This document shows, piece by piece, positions 5,641-6,087 of a DNA stretch of 6,087 nt. The DNA comes from Sulfurimonas sp. (GTDB lineage: Bacteria > Campylobacterota > Campylobacteria > Campylobacterales > Sulfurimonadaceae), in assembly GCA_030673275.1 (NCBI GenBank), contig DAOVJL010000080.1, forward strand, positions 1-6,087, written 5' to 3'. Each line of letters begins with the position of its first letter. Within the stretch, counting starts at the first letter, position 1. Position numbers and translations under genes: made by a program. The notes beneath the pieces are model-generated. The model made no database searches. It had not been told where the DNA came from and saw nothing but the letters and a program-made list of their open reading frames with translations.

Positions 5641-5660
5641 TAATTGAACCCTCTGAATAA
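5641..5660 (-). repeat. Right 20-bp inverted repeat
   Basis: TAATTGAACCCTCTGAATAA is the inverse of the left repeat at 4617-4636 with 18 of 20 bases matching. It lies 73 bases after the terminator T-run, so both repeats sit just outside a complete transcription unit. Confidence 0.7.
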
Positions 5661-5699
5661 GCCAGCTGATTCTTAGTTATTTCAATATTCTAACATTTT

Positions 5700-5732
5700 A
5701 AAAATTCAATTTCAATTTTGAAGTGAATTTTT
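5700..5732. repeat. AT-rich imperfect palindrome
   Basis: AAAAATTCA (5700-5708) and TGAATTTTT (5724-5732) are perfect inverse arms, with TTCAATTTTGAA between them forming a smaller palindrome. It could fold as a hairpin at the end of the convergent transcripts, but such structures arise easily in AT-rich DNA. Confidence 0.35.
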
Positions 5733-5780
5733 GAATGATTTTTCTATATTTATAAGAATGGGATGGTCACACGAATATGA

Positions 5781-5905
5781 AAGCTACATGCAGATACTCT
5801 ACATGTAACAAAATTTATGTAGTTATTTAAGTAAAGTCTTAGAGATACTTCTAGCAGCCTCACGACCATCAAAGGCGGCAGTAACAACTAAGTCAGCACC
5901 TCTGT
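5781..5905. repeat. 125-bp direct repeat, right copy (inside intact gltD 3' end)
   Basis: This is the counterpart of 4337-4461, identical at 119 of 125 positions. Here the repeat continues in frame into gltD, so this is the functional context. Of the three codons that differ within the coding part, two changes are synonymous (GAG/GAA and ACT/ACG) and one is Ala to Val (GCC/GTC). Confidence 0.95.
5783..5809 (-). terminator. Hairpin after gltD (copy 2)
   Basis: In the minus-strand RNA, GUUACAUGUAGA pairs over a GUA loop with UCUGCAUGUAGC, giving a complete 12-bp stem with two U-G pairs. Both bases that differ from the left copy fall in the stem and stay paired only in the minus-strand transcript, which fits a function at the end of the gltD mRNA. 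A U-rich stretch (TTTCATATTC) follows. Whether it terminates or only protects the 3' end cannot be told. Confidence 0.55.
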
Positions 5906-6087
5906 AGCAGTCTCCACCGGCATAAATACCTGCAGTAGTAGTTTCGTGAGTTTCTTCATCTACAATAATCTCACCCCACTTATTTGTATCAATTCCATTC
6001 TCATGTAAAAATGATGGAACTTCTGGATCAAAACCAAGAGACATAATAACTACATCAGCATTAACTCTAAATTCACTTCCCTTTACC
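5823..6087 (-). CDS. gltD: Glutamate synthase small subunit GltD, C-terminal 87 residues (start off right edge)
   Basis: GltD is the flavin and Fe-S small subunit of NADPH-dependent glutamate synthase, passing electrons from NADPH to the large subunit GltB to make glutamate from glutamine and 2-oxoglutarate. Only the C-terminus is here; the frame stays open to the edge, so the ATG at 6042-6044 is internal. Visible features are the GSEFRVNADVVIMSLGF segment and the second nucleotide-binding motif IYAGGDCYRGADLVVTAAFD followed by GREAARSI, in which the GGD and the Gly/Ala-rich helix contact FAD in this family. The protein ends SKTLLK with TAA at 5823-5825, followed 13 bases on by a hairpin. It converges with the secreted-protein gene. 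A related GltD-like oxidoreductase is the alternative, but the C-terminal motif fits GltD well. Its 3' end is duplicated at 4379-4459. Confidence 0.92.
   Translation of the reverse strand, partial: VKGSEFRVNADVVIMSLGFDPEVPSFLHENGIDTNKWGEIIVDEETHETTTAGIYAGGDCYRGADLVVTAAFDGREAARSISKTLLK

Larger units (their letters stand above)
4617..5660. mobile_element. Possible inverted-repeat-bounded cargo unit (no transposase)
   Basis: A 1,044-bp segment is bounded by TTGTTCAGAGGGCTCAATTA at 4617-4636 and its near-perfect inverse at 5641-5660 (18 of 20 identical). Inside is exactly one complete transcription unit: promoter candidates, the secreted-protein gene and its terminator. No recombinase gene is present and I find no target-site duplication directly outside the repeats. 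It could be a non-autonomous (MITE-like) element carrying a passenger, or two regulator sites in opposite orientation that only look like element ends. The call is an inference. Confidence 0.3.
5512..5822. other. Non-coding stretch between secreted-protein gene and gltD
   Basis: These 311 bases contain no supportable gene. They hold a strong plus-strand terminator (5534-5567), the right inverted repeat (5641-5660), an AT-rich imperfect palindrome (5700-5732) and the hairpin behind gltD (5783-5809). The part from 5661 to 5780 shows no gltD coding similarity, so it does not supply the missing half of the left remnant. Confidence 0.7.

Noticed and set aside
4617..5660. Insertion sequence with its own transposase
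   Set aside because: The only gene inside encodes an exported protein with no transposase features, and no target duplication is visible at the repeat ends.
5661..5780. Missing 5' half of the disrupted left gltD on the far side of the inverted-repeat unit
   Set aside because: Minus-strand translation of this stretch shows no GltD similarity and several stops, so a simple insertion into the left gltD is not supported.

Overview
The window looks like chromosomal DNA of a Campylobacterota (Epsilonproteobacteria) bacterium of the Sulfurimonas/Sulfurovum kind. This rests on AT-rich compact genes, short stop/start overlaps, a promoter with a clear -10 but no recognisable -35, and protein sequences of that flavour. 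The assignment is inferred from recalled family features, not from a search.

Positions 1-4235 are a tightly packed minus-strand operon for a type II secretion (T2SS) assembly platform and pseudopilus. In transcription order it reads gspG (major pseudopilin), a minor pseudopilin with four cysteines, gspF (inner-membrane platform protein), gspK (tip pseudopilin), a gspL-like gene and the first 70 codons of a gspM-like gene that runs off the left edge. Neighbouring genes overlap or are four bases apart, so one transcript starting from a promoter near 4263 is likely. No GspE ATPase, GspD secretin or GspC is visible; they would have to lie outside the window.

The right end (5823-6087) is the C-terminal 87 codons of gltD, the glutamate synthase small subunit, also on the minus strand and cut by the window edge.

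Between gltD and gspG lies the unusual part. The last 26 codons of gltD plus its downstream hairpin occur twice as a 125-bp direct repeat (4337-4461 and 5781-5905, 119 identical). Behind the left copy is a second, out-of-frame piece of gltD from further inside the gene (4462-4569), so the left copy is a decayed gltD remnant with an internal deletion. Between the two copies sits one plus-strand gene (4849-5511) for a secreted 220-residue protein of unknown function, with its own leader, promoter candidates and strong terminator. Around this gene is a near-perfect 20-bp inverted repeat (4617-4636 and 5641-5660) bounding 1,044 bp. The intergenic spot between gltD and the T2SS operon therefore appears to have been remodelled by duplication or allele replacement together with acquisition of a self-contained cargo gene. 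No transposase or integrase is visible.
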